Source: Gammaproteobacteria bacterium (GTDB lineage Bacteria; Pseudomonadota; Gammaproteobacteria; Steroidobacterales; PWYM01). Taken from it: DNA of 36,511 bases. Position numbers and translations under genes: made by a program. Below the pieces are notes generated by a model. That model made no database searches, was not told the origin of the DNA, and saw only the letters and a program-made list of their open reading frames with translations. The DNA lies in NCBI GenBank assembly GCA_003567855.1, contig PWYM01000156.1:1-36511 (forward strand). Reading direction: 5' to 3'. Below, one piece after another: positions 23,203 to 31,432 of this stretch. Positions within the stretch are counted from its first letter, which is position 1. Every line of letters begins with the position of its first letter.

Positions 23203-23619
23203 CGGCAGTGGGCGCAGCACTACGGGGGTCTGAGTGCGTTCCGCGAAAATTCGGACTATTTCTTCCGTGCGCCGCTGCTGTCACCCGACTATAGCGACAG
23301 CGACCGTTGCGCGATTGGCGCAGGCAGTCTGCTCACGCTCAAGCGCGTACTCGATGAATTCCTCGAAGTTGATTTTTCCAATGTGCGGTCTTTCCCGGTG
23401 CCGGTCGTATTCTTTCTGGGTCGCCACGATTACACGACGCCCTCCGAACCCGCCGCCAGCTGGCTCGACGCGGTGGAAGCGCCCTATACACGCGCAGTAT
23501 GGTTCGAACGTTCCTCCCACATGGTGCCGTGGGAGGAGCCGGGGCGCGCGCTGGTGAGCCTGCTCGAGTACGTCCGTCCGCTGGCGCCGCGCTCCGTGTC
23601 CGGGCACTCGAGTGACTGA
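23203..23619 (+). pseudogene. C-terminal remnant of an alpha/beta-hydrolase (proline iminopeptidase-like)
   Basis: A single open frame of about 139 codons has no plausible start at its head: an in-frame TAG sits at 23170 and the only starts are internal (GTG 23383). Its translation shows the C-terminal half of the hydrolase lid and core: YGGLSAFRENSDYFFRAPLL, then a VPVVFFLGRHDYTTP strand carrying the acid Asp, and a FERSSHMVPWEEP segment carrying the catalytic His. The N-terminal part with the GxSxG nucleophile is absent from the preceding DNA, which is instead the EamA promoter region. The gene therefore looks truncated by deletion. An internal-start 78-residue product is conceivable but would be inactive. 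Confidence 0.7.
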
Positions 23620-23634
23620 AACAGAGCCAGGGCG

Positions 23635-24972
23635 TCAGCCTCGCTGCACGGTTTTCTCGTAGAGTCCTGGAAAGCGTCCGTCCGGGTCACATTCGCGCTT
23701 CAGCGCGACGTAGGCGTCGCGGTCGTACTCGCGCCAGAACGACGCCTCATCATACGTGCTGCGCGAGTACAGGCTCTTCTTGCCGCCGTGCTTCGCGACC
23801 AGCGACTCGACCAGCGCGTTGTAGTGGCCGTCCGGTGCCTTCGACGGGACCATGTCCCAGAACCCGAAGTTCACGTATGCCGTGTCGGTGTGCAGGCGGA
23901 ACAGCGGGAAGTGCTGGTTCGGGACGACGAACGGGCAGATCCACACGGGACGGATACCGACGCCGGCCTCGAAGTCGGCCAGAAACGCCGCCGCGTTGGC
24001 GATGGGGATGTCGACGTCCTGGATGACCGATTCGGTGCGTGAACGTATGTGCTGGAGCAGTTTCAGCGGCCAGCGGTGGCTTGCGCGCATGATCTTCTGG
24101 TAGGTGACGCTCGACAGGCGCTTACGACCGAGCAGCAGCCGCACCGGTGTGAACTGCGCGCCGACGTTGCTGCTGCACCAGAACCAGTCGGTGTCCCAGC
24201 GCCAAAGGTAGTCGTGGATCGTCAGGAAGTCCTCGCGTCGCTCGCGCAGGCTGCGCCAGTACTGGCGCAGCCACGTGTAGTCGCTCGGCTGCGTACCCGC
24301 CGGAAGCGACTCGACAAAGTGGGCCCGTGTCAGCACGTAATCGTCGGGCGCGAAATATACGCCGTCGAGGTAGGCGCAGTCGGGTTGCGCGCATTCGGCG
24401 TCGATGGCCGCGAACAGCGCATCGGGGTCGTCGTACCGGGTGTGTTCAAGGCGTACGTACGGCGTGACCGGGATCAGCCCGACGCGCACGCGAGTCGCGT
24501 AGCCGAGGCTGCCGTAGGAATTCGGAAAGCCGTGGAACAGTTCAGCGTGGCGGTCGGGTGCGCAGGTGAGCACGCGGCCGTCGGCGACCAGGACATCGAT
24601 TTCGTGCACCGTGTCGTGCACCAGCCCGTAGCGGAAGGCCGCGGATTCGATGCCGATGCCGGTGGTCGCGCCGCCGACCGTGATGCTCCTGAGCTCCGGG
24701 ACGATCGCCGGCGCCAGTGCGTGCGGGAGCGTTGCGTCGACGAGGTCGGCATAGGTCGTCATGCCCTCGACTTCGGCCGCGCCGCCTTCGACGTCGATTT
24801 CGAGTACGTGGTTCAGCGACGTGACATCCAGTTCGGTGCGTTCGGCGCCCTCGCGCGGGCGGAACAGGTTGCTCGTGCGTTTGCGCAAGCGCACCGGCCC
24901 GCTGGAAGCGGCGAGTGCATCGGCGAGCGCGGCCACGCGGGCGCGGTGCGAGGACCATGCGGCGCTGCTCAT
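23635..24972 (-). CDS. FAD-binding (PCMH-type) oxidoreductase, linked to Cfa-like methyltransferase
   Basis: The 445-residue protein has an FAD_binding_4/PCMH domain (about 25-200) with the FAD loop PELRSITVGGATTGIGIES and FHGFPNSYGSLGYATRV. A substrate domain ends in CDPDGRFPGLYEK, as in DHCR24-like and aldonolactone-type oxidases. No signal peptide is seen, so it is cytoplasmic or peripheral. It starts three bases after the stop of the Cfa-like gene, implying coupled expression. Elsewhere such pairs (BfaA/BfaB, also named TmsA/TmsB) convert the methylene-fatty acyl product of the methyltransferase to a 10-methyl branched acid. That role is an inference here; the family and operon structure are visible. 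Confidence 0.85.
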   Translation of the reverse strand: MSSAAWSSHRARVAALADALAASSGPVRLRKRTSNLFRPREGAERTELDVTSLNHVLEIDVEGGAAEVEGMTTYADLVDATLPHALAPAIVPELRSITVGGATTGIGIESAAFRYGLVHDTVHEIDVLVADGRVLTCAPDRHAELFHGFPNSYGSLGYATRVRVGLIPVTPYVRLEHTRYDDPDALFAAIDAECAQPDCAYLDGVYFAPDDYVLTRAHFVESLPAGTQPSDYTWLRQYWRSLRERREDFLTIHDYLWRWDTDWFWCSSNVGAQFTPVRLLLGRKRLSSVTYQKIMRASHRWPLKLLQHIRSRTESVIQDVDIPIANAAAFLADFEAGVGIRPVWICPFVVPNQHFPLFRLHTDTAYVNFGFWDMVPSKAPDGHYNALVESLVAKHGGKKSLYSRSTYDEASFWREYDRDAYVALKRECDPDGRFPGLYEKTVQRG

Positions 24973-24975
24973 CGC

Positions 24976-26106
24976 TCAGCGCACCGGCTCGTAGCGTTCG
25001 ATGTCACCGTGGCTCAGTACGAGTTGCCACAGGTTCAGTGCGCGCGCCCGGAACGCGCCGGCGCAGCTGTTCAGGTAATAGCGCCACATGCGGTAGAAAC
25101 GCTCGTCGAGGCCTTGCTGCTCGCGCAGCGCGTCCCATGCGGCGAGGAAGTTCGACTCCCAGGCCATCAGCGTGCGGTCGTAGTCGGGGCCGAAGTTGTG
25201 CCAGTCCTCCAGTACGAACAACCCTTCCTTCGCGCGCGTGACCTGGGCCTCGGCGGGGATCACGCCGCCGGGGAAGATGTACTTCGTGATCCACGGGTCG
25301 GCCGTGGTCCGGCTGATGTTGCCGCCGATGGTGTGTACCAGAGCAAGGCCGCCCGGCTCGAGACGCGACTGCGCCAGCTCGAAGAAGCCGCGGTAGTTCC
25401 GGGGCCCCACGTGCTCCATCAGCCCGACGCTGACGACGCGGTCGAAGCGGGTCGCGTCGCGGGCCGCGTCGCGGTAGTCCTGCAGGCGTATGTCGACGGG
25501 CAGGCCATCGCAGAGCGCACGCGCGAACTCGACCTGCTGGCGGCTGATGTTGTAGCTGACGACCTCGCAGCCGTGCTCCGCGGCGAGATAACGCGCCAGT
25601 TCGCCGAAGCCGCCGCCGAGTTCGAGTACGCGCATGCCGGGTGCGAGATGGAGCTTGCGCGCGATGAGTGCGAGCTTGGCGCGTTGCGCGTCGTCGAGCG
25701 TGGCGTCGGCGCCGTCGGAGCCGTAGTACGCGCACGTGTACTGCATCGTGGGCCCGAGCATGGCCTCGTAGAGCCGGTTCGAGAGGTCGTAGTGCTGGCT
25801 GGCGACCTGCTGCGAACGGCGGCGGCTCTGGCGGTTGAGGAGGCGGCTCAGCAGTACCTGGGTGAGCATGGGCAGTGCGCGGATCTTCCGGTCCAGCCGA
25901 GCACGGTGGACGCGTGCGAAGAAAGCGTCCAGCCGTTCGGCGTCCCACCACCCGTCCATGTACGATTCGCCAGCGCCGAGCGTGCCCTCTGCGAGCACGC
26001 GTCGGTAGAGGCGCTCGTCGTGGACCTGGATGTCCCAGGGATTGGCGCCACCGATTTCCACACCGGCCGCGCTCAGCAGGTTTCGGACTTGTTCTTGCGC
26101 TGACAC
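24976..26106 (-). CDS. Cyclopropane-fatty-acyl-phospholipid synthase family methyltransferase
   Basis: The 376-residue protein follows E. coli Cfa closely along its whole length: N-terminal GANPWDIQVHDERLYRRVL, GESYMDGWW, QHYDLSNRLY, MQYTCAYY, a SAM-binding loop, VSVGLMEHVGPRNY, DPWITKYIFPGG, EDWHNFGPDYD and a C-terminal SCAGAFRAR. It transfers a methylene/methyl group from S-adenosylmethionine to the double bond of phospholipid acyl chains at the membrane. The SAM loop reads LELGGGFGEL where most members have the D-I-G-C-G-W-G pattern, a mild oddity. The start is GTG 26106, close behind GGGGGA. An FAD oxidoreductase follows at three bases, so the final product may be a methyl-branched rather than cyclopropane acid. 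A hairpin sits in the leader. Confidence 0.93.
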   Translation of the reverse strand: MSAQEQVRNLLSAAGVEIGGANPWDIQVHDERLYRRVLAEGTLGAGESYMDGWWDAERLDAFFARVHRARLDRKIRALPMLTQVLLSRLLNRQSRRRSQQVASQHYDLSNRLYEAMLGPTMQYTCAYYGSDGADATLDDAQRAKLALIARKLHLAPGMRVLELGGGFGELARYLAAEHGCEVVSYNISRQQVEFARALCDGLPVDIRLQDYRDAARDATRFDRVVSVGLMEHVGPRNYRGFFELAQSRLEPGGLALVHTIGGNISRTTADPWITKYIFPGGVIPAEAQVTRAKEGLFVLEDWHNFGPDYDRTLMAWESNFLAAWDALREQQGLDERFYRMWRYYLNSCAGAFRARALNLWQLVLSHGDIERYEPVR

Positions 26107-26121
26107 GGGTCCCCCGATGGT

Positions 26122-26141
26122 CTCCCGAATTCAGCCGGGAG
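26122..26141 (-). promoter_or_regulatory. Hairpin between hybrid kinase and Cfa-like genes
   Basis: CTCCCG (26122-26127) and CGGGAG (26136-26141) form a perfect six-pair stem in the 58-base gap, just upstream of the Cfa ribosome binding site. It may weaken read-through from the kinase gene or modulate translation. No T-run is present. Confidence 0.3.
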
Positions 26142-26164
26142 TGCCTGTCGGTCCGAATTACAGT

Positions 26165-29008
26165 TTATCGCATCCTGTCGGGGGAAGCCGGCTCGTCGAG
26201 CACCTGGCGCACCTTGCGGGCAAGATCCCGGCGCCGGTAGGGCTTGGACAACAGGTGTACGCCGGGATCGAGACGACCGTTGTGTATGATCGCGTTCTCT
26301 GTATATCCGGACGTATAGAGGATCCTGAGCGAGGGGCGCAGCGCCTGCGCGGCGGTGCCGAGGTCGCGGCCGCTCATGCCGCCTGGCATGACGACGTCGG
26401 TGAACAGCAGGTCTACGTCGGGTGACTGGCGCAACAGTTCCAGTGCGCCAGGGCCACTCTCGGCCGAGGTCACGGCGTAGCCGAGCGCTTCGAGCTGGGC
26501 CACCACGTGCCCGCGCACGAGATCGTCGTCTTCCACGACGAGTACGTGTTCGCCGCCGGCGGCCGCGACCTGCACTTCGTCCGCCTCGGCTGCGTACTCC
26601 GCACCGGACCGGCTGCGCGGGAAATAGAGCCGGACGGTCGTGCCTTCTCCGGGCTCCGAGTAGATCTTGGAGTGGCCGTTGGACTGTTTGACGAAGCCAT
26701 AGACCATGCTCAGCCCCAGGCCGCTGCCCTTGCCTACGGCCTTGGTCGTATAGAAGGGTTCGAACGCGCGTCGTAAAGCCTCCTCGTCCATGCCGAGGCC
26801 CGAGTCGGTGACTGAGACCATCACGTACTGTCCCGGTGAAACCTCCTCGTGGGCGTCGGCATAGGCGTCATCCAGACGGGTGTTGGCCGTCTCGATGGTC
26901 AGTCGGCCGCCTTCGGGCATTGCGTCGCGCGCATTGATCGCGAGGTTCAGCAGCGCGACTTCGAGCTGCCCGGGATCGAGCTCGCACGGCCACAGCCCGC
27001 CGCCACGCACGAACTCGATTTCGATGTCTTCGGACAGCGTGCGGCGCACCAGCGGCTCCATGCCGGCAATCAGCTTCCCGAGATCGACGAGCTGCGGCGC
27101 CAGCGGCTGGCGGCGTGCAAATGCCAGGAGCCGGTTGGTGAGCTCTGCGCCGCGTGCGCCTGCGGTTTCGATCAGATCGGCAAGCGGGCGCAGGCGTCGG
27201 TCGTCGGAGAGCTTTTCGCGCAGCAGTTCGGCGTTGCCTACGATTACGGTGAGCAGGTTGTTGAAGTCGTGGGCGACACCGCCGGTGAGCTGCCCGATCG
27301 ACTCGAGCTTCTGTGCCTGGCGCAGCTGTTCGTCGAGCTGGCGCTGCTCGGTGATGTCGCGAAAATACACCGCCAGCCCCTCCGGTACCGGGTAGGCGTC
27401 CAGGGAGAACCACTTGTCCAGGTCGGGGTAGTGGAAGCGCGCTTCCTGGCGTTCGCCGGTCTGCAGCGCGCGGGGGTAGATTTCACCGAGCGGCGAGTCC
27501 TTTGCGGCCGGAAACTCGTCCCATACGTGGCGGCCGATCAGCGTATCGCGGTCGCGCTCGAGCAACTGCTCGGCCAGCGGGTTCAGGTAGACGAACTCGA
27601 GATCCCCGGACAGCAGGTAGAACGCGTCACTCATGTTCTCCAGCGTCGTCATCAGCCGTCGGGCCAGCGCCTCGCCGCGATCAAGCGCGTGCACCAGGTC
27701 GGAGATGTCCTGCAGCGCCCCCTGTGTACCGATGATGTTGCCTTCGCTGTCGTACTCGGCCTCGCCGATGGTGCGGATCCATTTTCGACCGCCGCTGCGA
27801 ATCGCATGGATCTGCAGGACTTCCGTCCAGCCTTCGCCGGTGCTGAAGCAGTGCTCGACTGCGGCACGGATGCGCGGGCGATACTCCTCGCAGTACAGCT
27901 CGAACGCCTTTTCGAGCGTGGGCGGCGGCTCGACCGGCACCTCGTGTATGGCGGCAGTTTCCGCGGACCAGATGACGTGATCGCGGTCGCGCCGTACCCG
28001 CCACGAACCGACGCGCGCCATGCGGCTGGCGAGTGCGAACAGGCGATTGGTGCGGGTGAGCTCCCGGCGCGTGCGGGTTTCGCTGCTGACGTCCTGAAGC
28101 AGGCCGACGAGGCTGGGGCCGTCCGGTGTATCGATCAACTCACCGACGCTATGGACGTAGATGATCCGCCCGTCGTCGGGGCGGCGGATACGGTGTCGCG
28201 ATTCATAATGGCGGGCACCGGAGGTTTCGATGACCGCCAGATCTCGTTCGGCGCGTTCGCGGTCGTCTTCGTGGACGAGCTGCAGGTAGTCGTGCGGTGA
28301 CATCGTCGTGCGCTGCGGATCGGTGCCGATGATGTGCGGGAAGTTCGAAGACAGTGTCGCGACGTCCAAGCCCACGGGCAGTCGCCAGGTCGCAAGCCCG
28401 AGCAGCCGTTGCACCGTTTCGAGGTCGGCAATCTCGGCGCGCAGGCGCCGGTTGTCGGACTGCAGCCGACGCGTATTGAGCAGCGCTTCGAGGATCGGCC
28501 GCGATGACGTGGTCGTCGCCGTCGTGGGGTGCGCGGTCGGCTGACCGTCATCGGCGCCTTCGAACAGCGGCGTGACGTCCTCGGCCTCGTGGAAGATGCA
28601 GCTGATCGACCCGTCGTCGTCGATCAGCGGTGTGTTCACCACGCTCCAGTAACGCTGCTCGAAGCCGCCACCCTCGGTTTCCGGTCTGGGTATAGGATAG
28701 CGCTGTACGGCCATCGCGTCGGGCGCGCGATGCGTCATCACCCGTTGCAGGGAACTGCGCAGGATCCGGGTGCTGTCAGAGCCTTCGTCGGCAGGGTCGT
28801 CCGGGAAGGCGTCGAACACCGTTCGACCAATGAGGTCGTCGCGACTTCTCATCGTGGCGGCGAGATACGCGTTGCTGACCGCGATGATCTCGAAGCCGTT
28901 CGGCGACAGCACGAGCAGCCGGGCAGGGACGTTTTCGAACAGCGTCTGGAAGCGCTGCGTCGCGCTGCTCAGGGTGCCGGGTCCGGAGTCGTCACGGGTA
29001 TGATCCAT
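26165..29008 (-). CDS. Multi-PAS hybrid sensor histidine kinase with C-terminal receiver
   Basis: From ATG 29008 (MDHTRDDSG) the protein has about 947 residues; the longer frame to 29038 uses TTG and has no better support. It has no membrane helices, so it is cytoplasmic. Four PAS domains are visible: about 18-135, then after a coiled coil about 195-310, 320-440 and 450-565. The HisKA motif is GGVAHDFNNLLTVIVGN. The HATPase_c has NLAINARDAMPEGG, VTDSGLGMDEE, FEPFYTTKAVGKGSGLGLSM. A receiver with VVEDDD, FTDVVMPGG and LSKPYR closes the protein. This is the common HisKA_4-like hybrid type, lacking a DNA-binding output of its own. The signal and partner are unknown. It is upstream of, and on the same strand as, the Cfa-like gene. 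Confidence 0.92.
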   Translation of the reverse strand: MDHTRDDSGPGTLSSATQRFQTLFENVPARLLVLSPNGFEIIAVSNAYLAATMRSRDDLIGRTVFDAFPDDPADEGSDSTRILRSSLQRVMTHRAPDAMAVQRYPIPRPETEGGGFEQRYWSVVNTPLIDDDGSISCIFHEAEDVTPLFEGADDGQPTAHPTTATTTSSRPILEALLNTRRLQSDNRRLRAEIADLETVQRLLGLATWRLPVGLDVATLSSNFPHIIGTDPQRTTMSPHDYLQLVHEDDRERAERDLAVIETSGARHYESRHRIRRPDDGRIIYVHSVGELIDTPDGPSLVGLLQDVSSETRTRRELTRTNRLFALASRMARVGSWRVRRDRDHVIWSAETAAIHEVPVEPPPTLEKAFELYCEEYRPRIRAAVEHCFSTGEGWTEVLQIHAIRSGGRKWIRTIGEAEYDSEGNIIGTQGALQDISDLVHALDRGEALARRLMTTLENMSDAFYLLSGDLEFVYLNPLAEQLLERDRDTLIGRHVWDEFPAAKDSPLGEIYPRALQTGERQEARFHYPDLDKWFSLDAYPVPEGLAVYFRDITEQRQLDEQLRQAQKLESIGQLTGGVAHDFNNLLTVIVGNAELLREKLSDDRRLRPLADLIETAGARGAELTNRLLAFARRQPLAPQLVDLGKLIAGMEPLVRRTLSEDIEIEFVRGGGLWPCELDPGQLEVALLNLAINARDAMPEGGRLTIETANTRLDDAYADAHEEVSPGQYVMVSVTDSGLGMDEEALRRAFEPFYTTKAVGKGSGLGLSMVYGFVKQSNGHSKIYSEPGEGTTVRLYFPRSRSGAEYAAEADEVQVAAAGGEHVLVVEDDDLVRGHVVAQLEALGYAVTSAESGPGALELLRQSPDVDLLFTDVVMPGGMSGRDLGTAAQALRPSLRILYTSGYTENAIIHNGRLDPGVHLLSKPYRRRDLARKVRQVLDEPASPDRMR

Positions 29009-29101
29009 GGTGGCATGATAATGTGGACGTCGAAGCAATACTGCGGCCGCTTCCGGATTTATGTCCAGTCATGACATGCGGACGAGCGTACGAAACAGAA
29101 C

Positions 29102-29440
29102 ATGAATGACGCCGATCTCGAACGCTACCGGCAGCATCTGCTGGCGCTGAGGGAAGACCTCGCCAGCATCAGGGCGTCGTCTGAAGACGCCCGCGCAACC
29201 GTCCAGCTCGACCAGCAGAGCGTCGGGCGCCTGTCGCGCATGGACGCGATCCAGGGCCAGCAGATGGCGCAGGCGTCCGAGCGGCGTCGCGTCGTTGAGC
29301 GCCAGCGCATCGACGCCGCGCTCGAACGCATCGCTGCGGGTGACTTCGGCGACTGTTTCCTCTGCGGTGAGCCCATCGACCCCCGGCGACTGGCGATCGA
29401 CCCGGCCGCAACGCGCTGTGTAGCCTGCGTCGATCGCTGA
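29102..29440 (+). CDS. TraR/DksA family C4 zinc-finger protein
   Basis: The 112-residue protein has a long N-terminal coiled-coil helix pair. It includes the VGRLSRMDAIQGQQMAQA segment typical of short TraR/DksA relatives, and ends in a C4 zinc finger: Cys85-x2-Cys88 and Cys106-x2-Cys109. Family members bind the RNA polymerase secondary channel and modulate initiation in the stringent response. Classical DksA has a DxxDxA tip motif that is not present here, so this is a paralogue of less certain activity. ATG 29102 has a weak ribosome binding site. It is divergent from the hybrid kinase, 93 bases away. Confidence 0.9.
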   Translation: MNDADLERYRQHLLALREDLASIRASSEDARATVQLDQQSVGRLSRMDAIQGQQMAQASERRRVVERQRIDAALERIAAGDFGDCFLCGEPIDPRRLAIDPAATRCVACVDR

Positions 29441-29483
29441 GTTCGTCGTCCCGCCCCGTCGTCTAGTCCGCCCTTCCCAACGC

Positions 29484-29507
29484 GGCTGTTGTCGGACGGC
29501 GACAGCC
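29484..29507 (+). terminator. Hairpin after the DksA-like gene
   Basis: GGCTGTTG (29484-29491) pairs with CGACAGCC (29500-29507), including one G-U pair, around an eight-base loop. It lies 44 bases after the stop and before the next promoter. No T-run follows, so a weak or Rho-aided terminator. Confidence 0.4.
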
Positions 29508-29521
29508 CTGATCACGACCCC

Positions 29522-29549
29522 GGAATAAAATCCCGGTATCAGTCGTTGT
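29522..29549 (+). promoter_or_regulatory. Predicted ECF-sigma promoter of the repeat-protein gene
   Basis: GGAATAAA (29522-29529), 14 bases, CGTTGT (29544-29549). The same two blocks at the same spacing occur at 33293-33320 upstream of the ECF sigma gene. GGAA-type -35 and GT-containing -10 elements are typical of ECF promoters. The predicted start near 29556 precedes AGGAGG (29569-29574) and ATG 29583. Confidence 0.65.
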
Positions 29550-29582
29550 ACGGGTGCATGTGCTCAACAGGAGGTCAACAAC

Positions 29583-30347
29583 ATGACACTGCACACTCGT
29601 ACGATGGGTTCGATGATCGTATTTTTCGCACTGACCGCGCCGGCCCTGGCTGACGACGCCCGGCTGGACGCGGCTGCCGACCAGCGCACTGTCAGCGAGC
29701 TGGAGCTCGAGTACCGCCTGCGCGGTGGTGACGGGCTGCGGGTCGGGGCCGGGGCGGCGGCTGATGCCGACGCACGCGCCGATGCGGCGGCGGATGCCGC
29801 GTCGAGCGGCCGCGCAGGCGGCGAGGCCGTTGCGGAAGCGGCCAGCGACGTCGGCGCTGCACTGCGTTCGGAACTCGAGGCTTCGGGCGAGTTTGCTGCC
29901 GGTCTTGCCGGCGAGGCGAAGTCGGGCGTCAGCGACGAGCTCGGCGCGCTGGTCTCCGGTGAGGTCGTGCAGGCGATTCAGGGCGAGGTCAGCGGCACCG
30001 TGCAGTCGGCGGTTTCGGGCGAAGTCCGGGAGACCGTGAGCACCGAAGTGGCCGGCGAAGTGCAGCAGGCCGTGACTGCAGAGATCGCGGGCGAGCTGCG
30101 GGAAAGTGCGACCACGCAGGTCGCGGGTGAAGTGATGGACGCCGTAAGTGGCGAGATCGCCGGTGAGGTGCACGACGCCGTGAGTGCGGAGGTCGCCAGC
30201 GAGGTGCAGACCGAGGTGTCGGCGGAGGTCCAGAGCGAAGTCCAGGCCGAGGTTCAGTCGGAGGTCCAGAGCGAGGTCCAGGCCGAAGTTCAGTCGGAGA
30301 TCCACTCTGAGATCGAGGGCACGCTGAAGTCGGGTCTCGGCCTGTAA
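29583..30347 (+). CDS. Secreted protein of four-residue Val/Glu repeats
   Basis: ATG 29583 follows AGGAGG. The 254-residue precursor has a signal peptide (about 1-23, ending APALA-DD) and an Ala/Asp-rich, glycine-containing linker (40-95). From about residue 120 to 248 it is built of four-residue units of the form x-x-Glu-Val. These become nearly perfect near the end (SEVQAEVQSEV), underlain by 12-base DNA repeats. The product is very acidic and probably forms a long rod or coiled coil in the periplasm or on the surface. No family is recognised. The N-terminal region of the subtilase at 31391-33184 is built from the same repeat type, with Glu and Gln positions partly exchanged. Predicted to be controlled by the ECF sigma factor through the promoter at 29522. 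The outer-membrane protein gene follows by 104 bases. Confidence 0.8.
   Translation: MTLHTRTMGSMIVFFALTAPALADDARLDAAADQRTVSELELEYRLRGGDGLRVGAGAAADADARADAAADAASSGRAGGEAVAEAASDVGAALRSELEASGEFAAGLAGEAKSGVSDELGALVSGEVVQAIQGEVSGTVQSAVSGEVRETVSTEVAGEVQQAVTAEIAGELRESATTQVAGEVMDAVSGEIAGEVHDAVSAEVASEVQTEVSAEVQSEVQAEVQSEVQSEVQAEVQSEIHSEIEGTLKSGLGL
30201..30309 (+). repeat. 12-base tandem repeat tract coding four-residue units
   Basis: About nine units of the form GAG-GTC-CAG-AGC/GCC with minor codon changes encode Glu-Val-Gln-Ser/Ala. Codons vary enough (gaa/gag, gtc/gtt, agc/tcg/gcc) to suggest selection on the protein rather than a very recent DNA expansion. Confidence 0.75.
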
Positions 30348-30366
30348 TCTTCCAGTCCCCGGGTCT

Positions 30367-30392
30367 GCCCGGTGGCCATCGGGTCACCGGGC
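30367..30392 (+). promoter_or_regulatory. Hairpin between repeat-protein and outer-membrane genes
   Basis: GCCCGGTG (30367-30374) and CACCGGGC (30385-30392) form a perfect eight-pair stem with a ten-base loop, 20 bases after the stop codon. There is no T-run. It may act as partial terminator or 3'-end stabiliser, giving more of the repeat protein than of the barrel. Confidence 0.45.
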
Positions 30393-30451
30393 GGATCCCC
30401 TGACCGTGCGATAAGAACGATGCAACGGAACCAGTACAGGGAGTCTTCCAG

Positions 30452-31432
30452 ATGAACATTCGACAGACGCTCGTGGCGTTCGTGCTGGGTATCGCGCTGC
30501 CCGCCGGCGCGAGCGAAACCGTCACCACCGCACCTCAGCAGGGCGCTGGAAACGATGAACGTGCGGGTGGACAGGCAGCCGCAGCCGCTGCCGCGTCCCC
30601 GTGGTCGGCGCGCATCGGCCTTGGCGGACGCTATGACAGCAACGTGGCCATCCTGGATATCGATACCCGGGCGGGTGCAGGCGACTGGTACGCCCAGATC
30701 GAGTTCGGTGGCGCCTACACGTGGAACCCCGACGACAGCGATTCACGCGTGCGTGTCGGCTATGACCTCACGCAGTCGCTCTACAACGATTTCGACGATT
30801 TCAACCTGCGTACTCACCGGGGGGCACTGGATGCGAGCCATGACTTAGGTGTCTTTACCGGCGGGTTCCTCGGTAACTTCGTGCACGCGTCGCTCGATGA
30901 CAGCAAGTTCCTGGTGTTCCGGCAGTACTCGCCGTACGTGTCCAGGCTGTTCGGATCGCGGCTGTTTCTGCGGGGTGCGTATGCATATACCGAAAAGGAT
31001 TTTGCCGGCAATCCGCTGCGTGACTCCGATGCGCACCAGTTTTCCGGCGATGCGTTCGTGTTTCTCGACGGGTTGAACACCTATCTCGTGTTCGGCTACC
31101 GGCACGACCGGGAGAGCGCGGTGGCTGACTGGTTCGACTACGTCGGCAACCGGTACTCGGCCCAGCTGGTGCGTCGGATCCAGGTGGGTGAGCGCCGGGT
31201 CGTGACGCGCGCCAGGGTGCGCCACGAACGGCGCAGCTACGACGCGCCGGACCCGTCCATCGAGGCGCCGCGCCGGGATCGACGCACGCGTTTCGAAGGT
31301 ATCGTCGAGGTGCCGCTCGGCGAGCGTACCGGCCTTACCGCGAGCTGGGAGTACGCCGACAACGACTCGAACCTGCCGGCAGTCGACTTTTCAAAACACG
31401 TCGTCTCGCTGATGTTCAACGCCAGGTTCTGA
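30452..31432 (+). CDS. Outer-membrane beta-barrel protein (Slam/DUF560-like barrel)
   Basis: ATG 30452 follows AGGGAG. The 326-residue precursor has a signal peptide (about 1-21), an Ala/Gln-rich linker (24-50), then about 270 residues of alternating hydrophobic/polar strands rich in Tyr, Phe, Asp and Arg, ending in Phe (NARF) as outer-membrane barrels do. The barrel opens with LGGRYDSNVAI, a pattern also seen at the start of DUF560/Slam-type barrels, but no TPR domain precedes it here. The number of strands is probably 12-14. It may export or anchor the repeat protein and/or the subtilase. Its last 42 bases overlap the 3' end of the convergent subtilase gene. Barrel nature is well supported; transport role is inferred. 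Confidence 0.8.
   Translation: MNIRQTLVAFVLGIALPAGASETVTTAPQQGAGNDERAGGQAAAAAAASPWSARIGLGGRYDSNVAILDIDTRAGAGDWYAQIEFGGAYTWNPDDSDSRVRVGYDLTQSLYNDFDDFNLRTHRGALDASHDLGVFTGGFLGNFVHASLDDSKFLVFRQYSPYVSRLFGSRLFLRGAYAYTEKDFAGNPLRDSDAHQFSGDAFVFLDGLNTYLVFGYRHDRESAVADWFDYVGNRYSAQLVRRIQVGERRVVTRARVRHERRSYDAPDPSIEAPRRDRRTRFEGIVEVPLGERTGLTASWEYADNDSNLPAVDFSKHVVSLMFNARF

Noticed and set aside
24049-26103. 684-codon plus-strand open frame opposite the Cfa and FAD genes
   Set aside because: It is antisense to two clearly recognisable enzymes; such long empty frames are common in GC-rich DNA and its translation shows no domain.
29463-30305. Minus-strand frame with strikingly regular Leu/Asp/Gly repeats
   Set aside because: It is the antisense image of the tandem repeat tract in the secreted protein at 29583, so the regularity is inherited from the real gene, which has a signal peptide and ribosome binding site.
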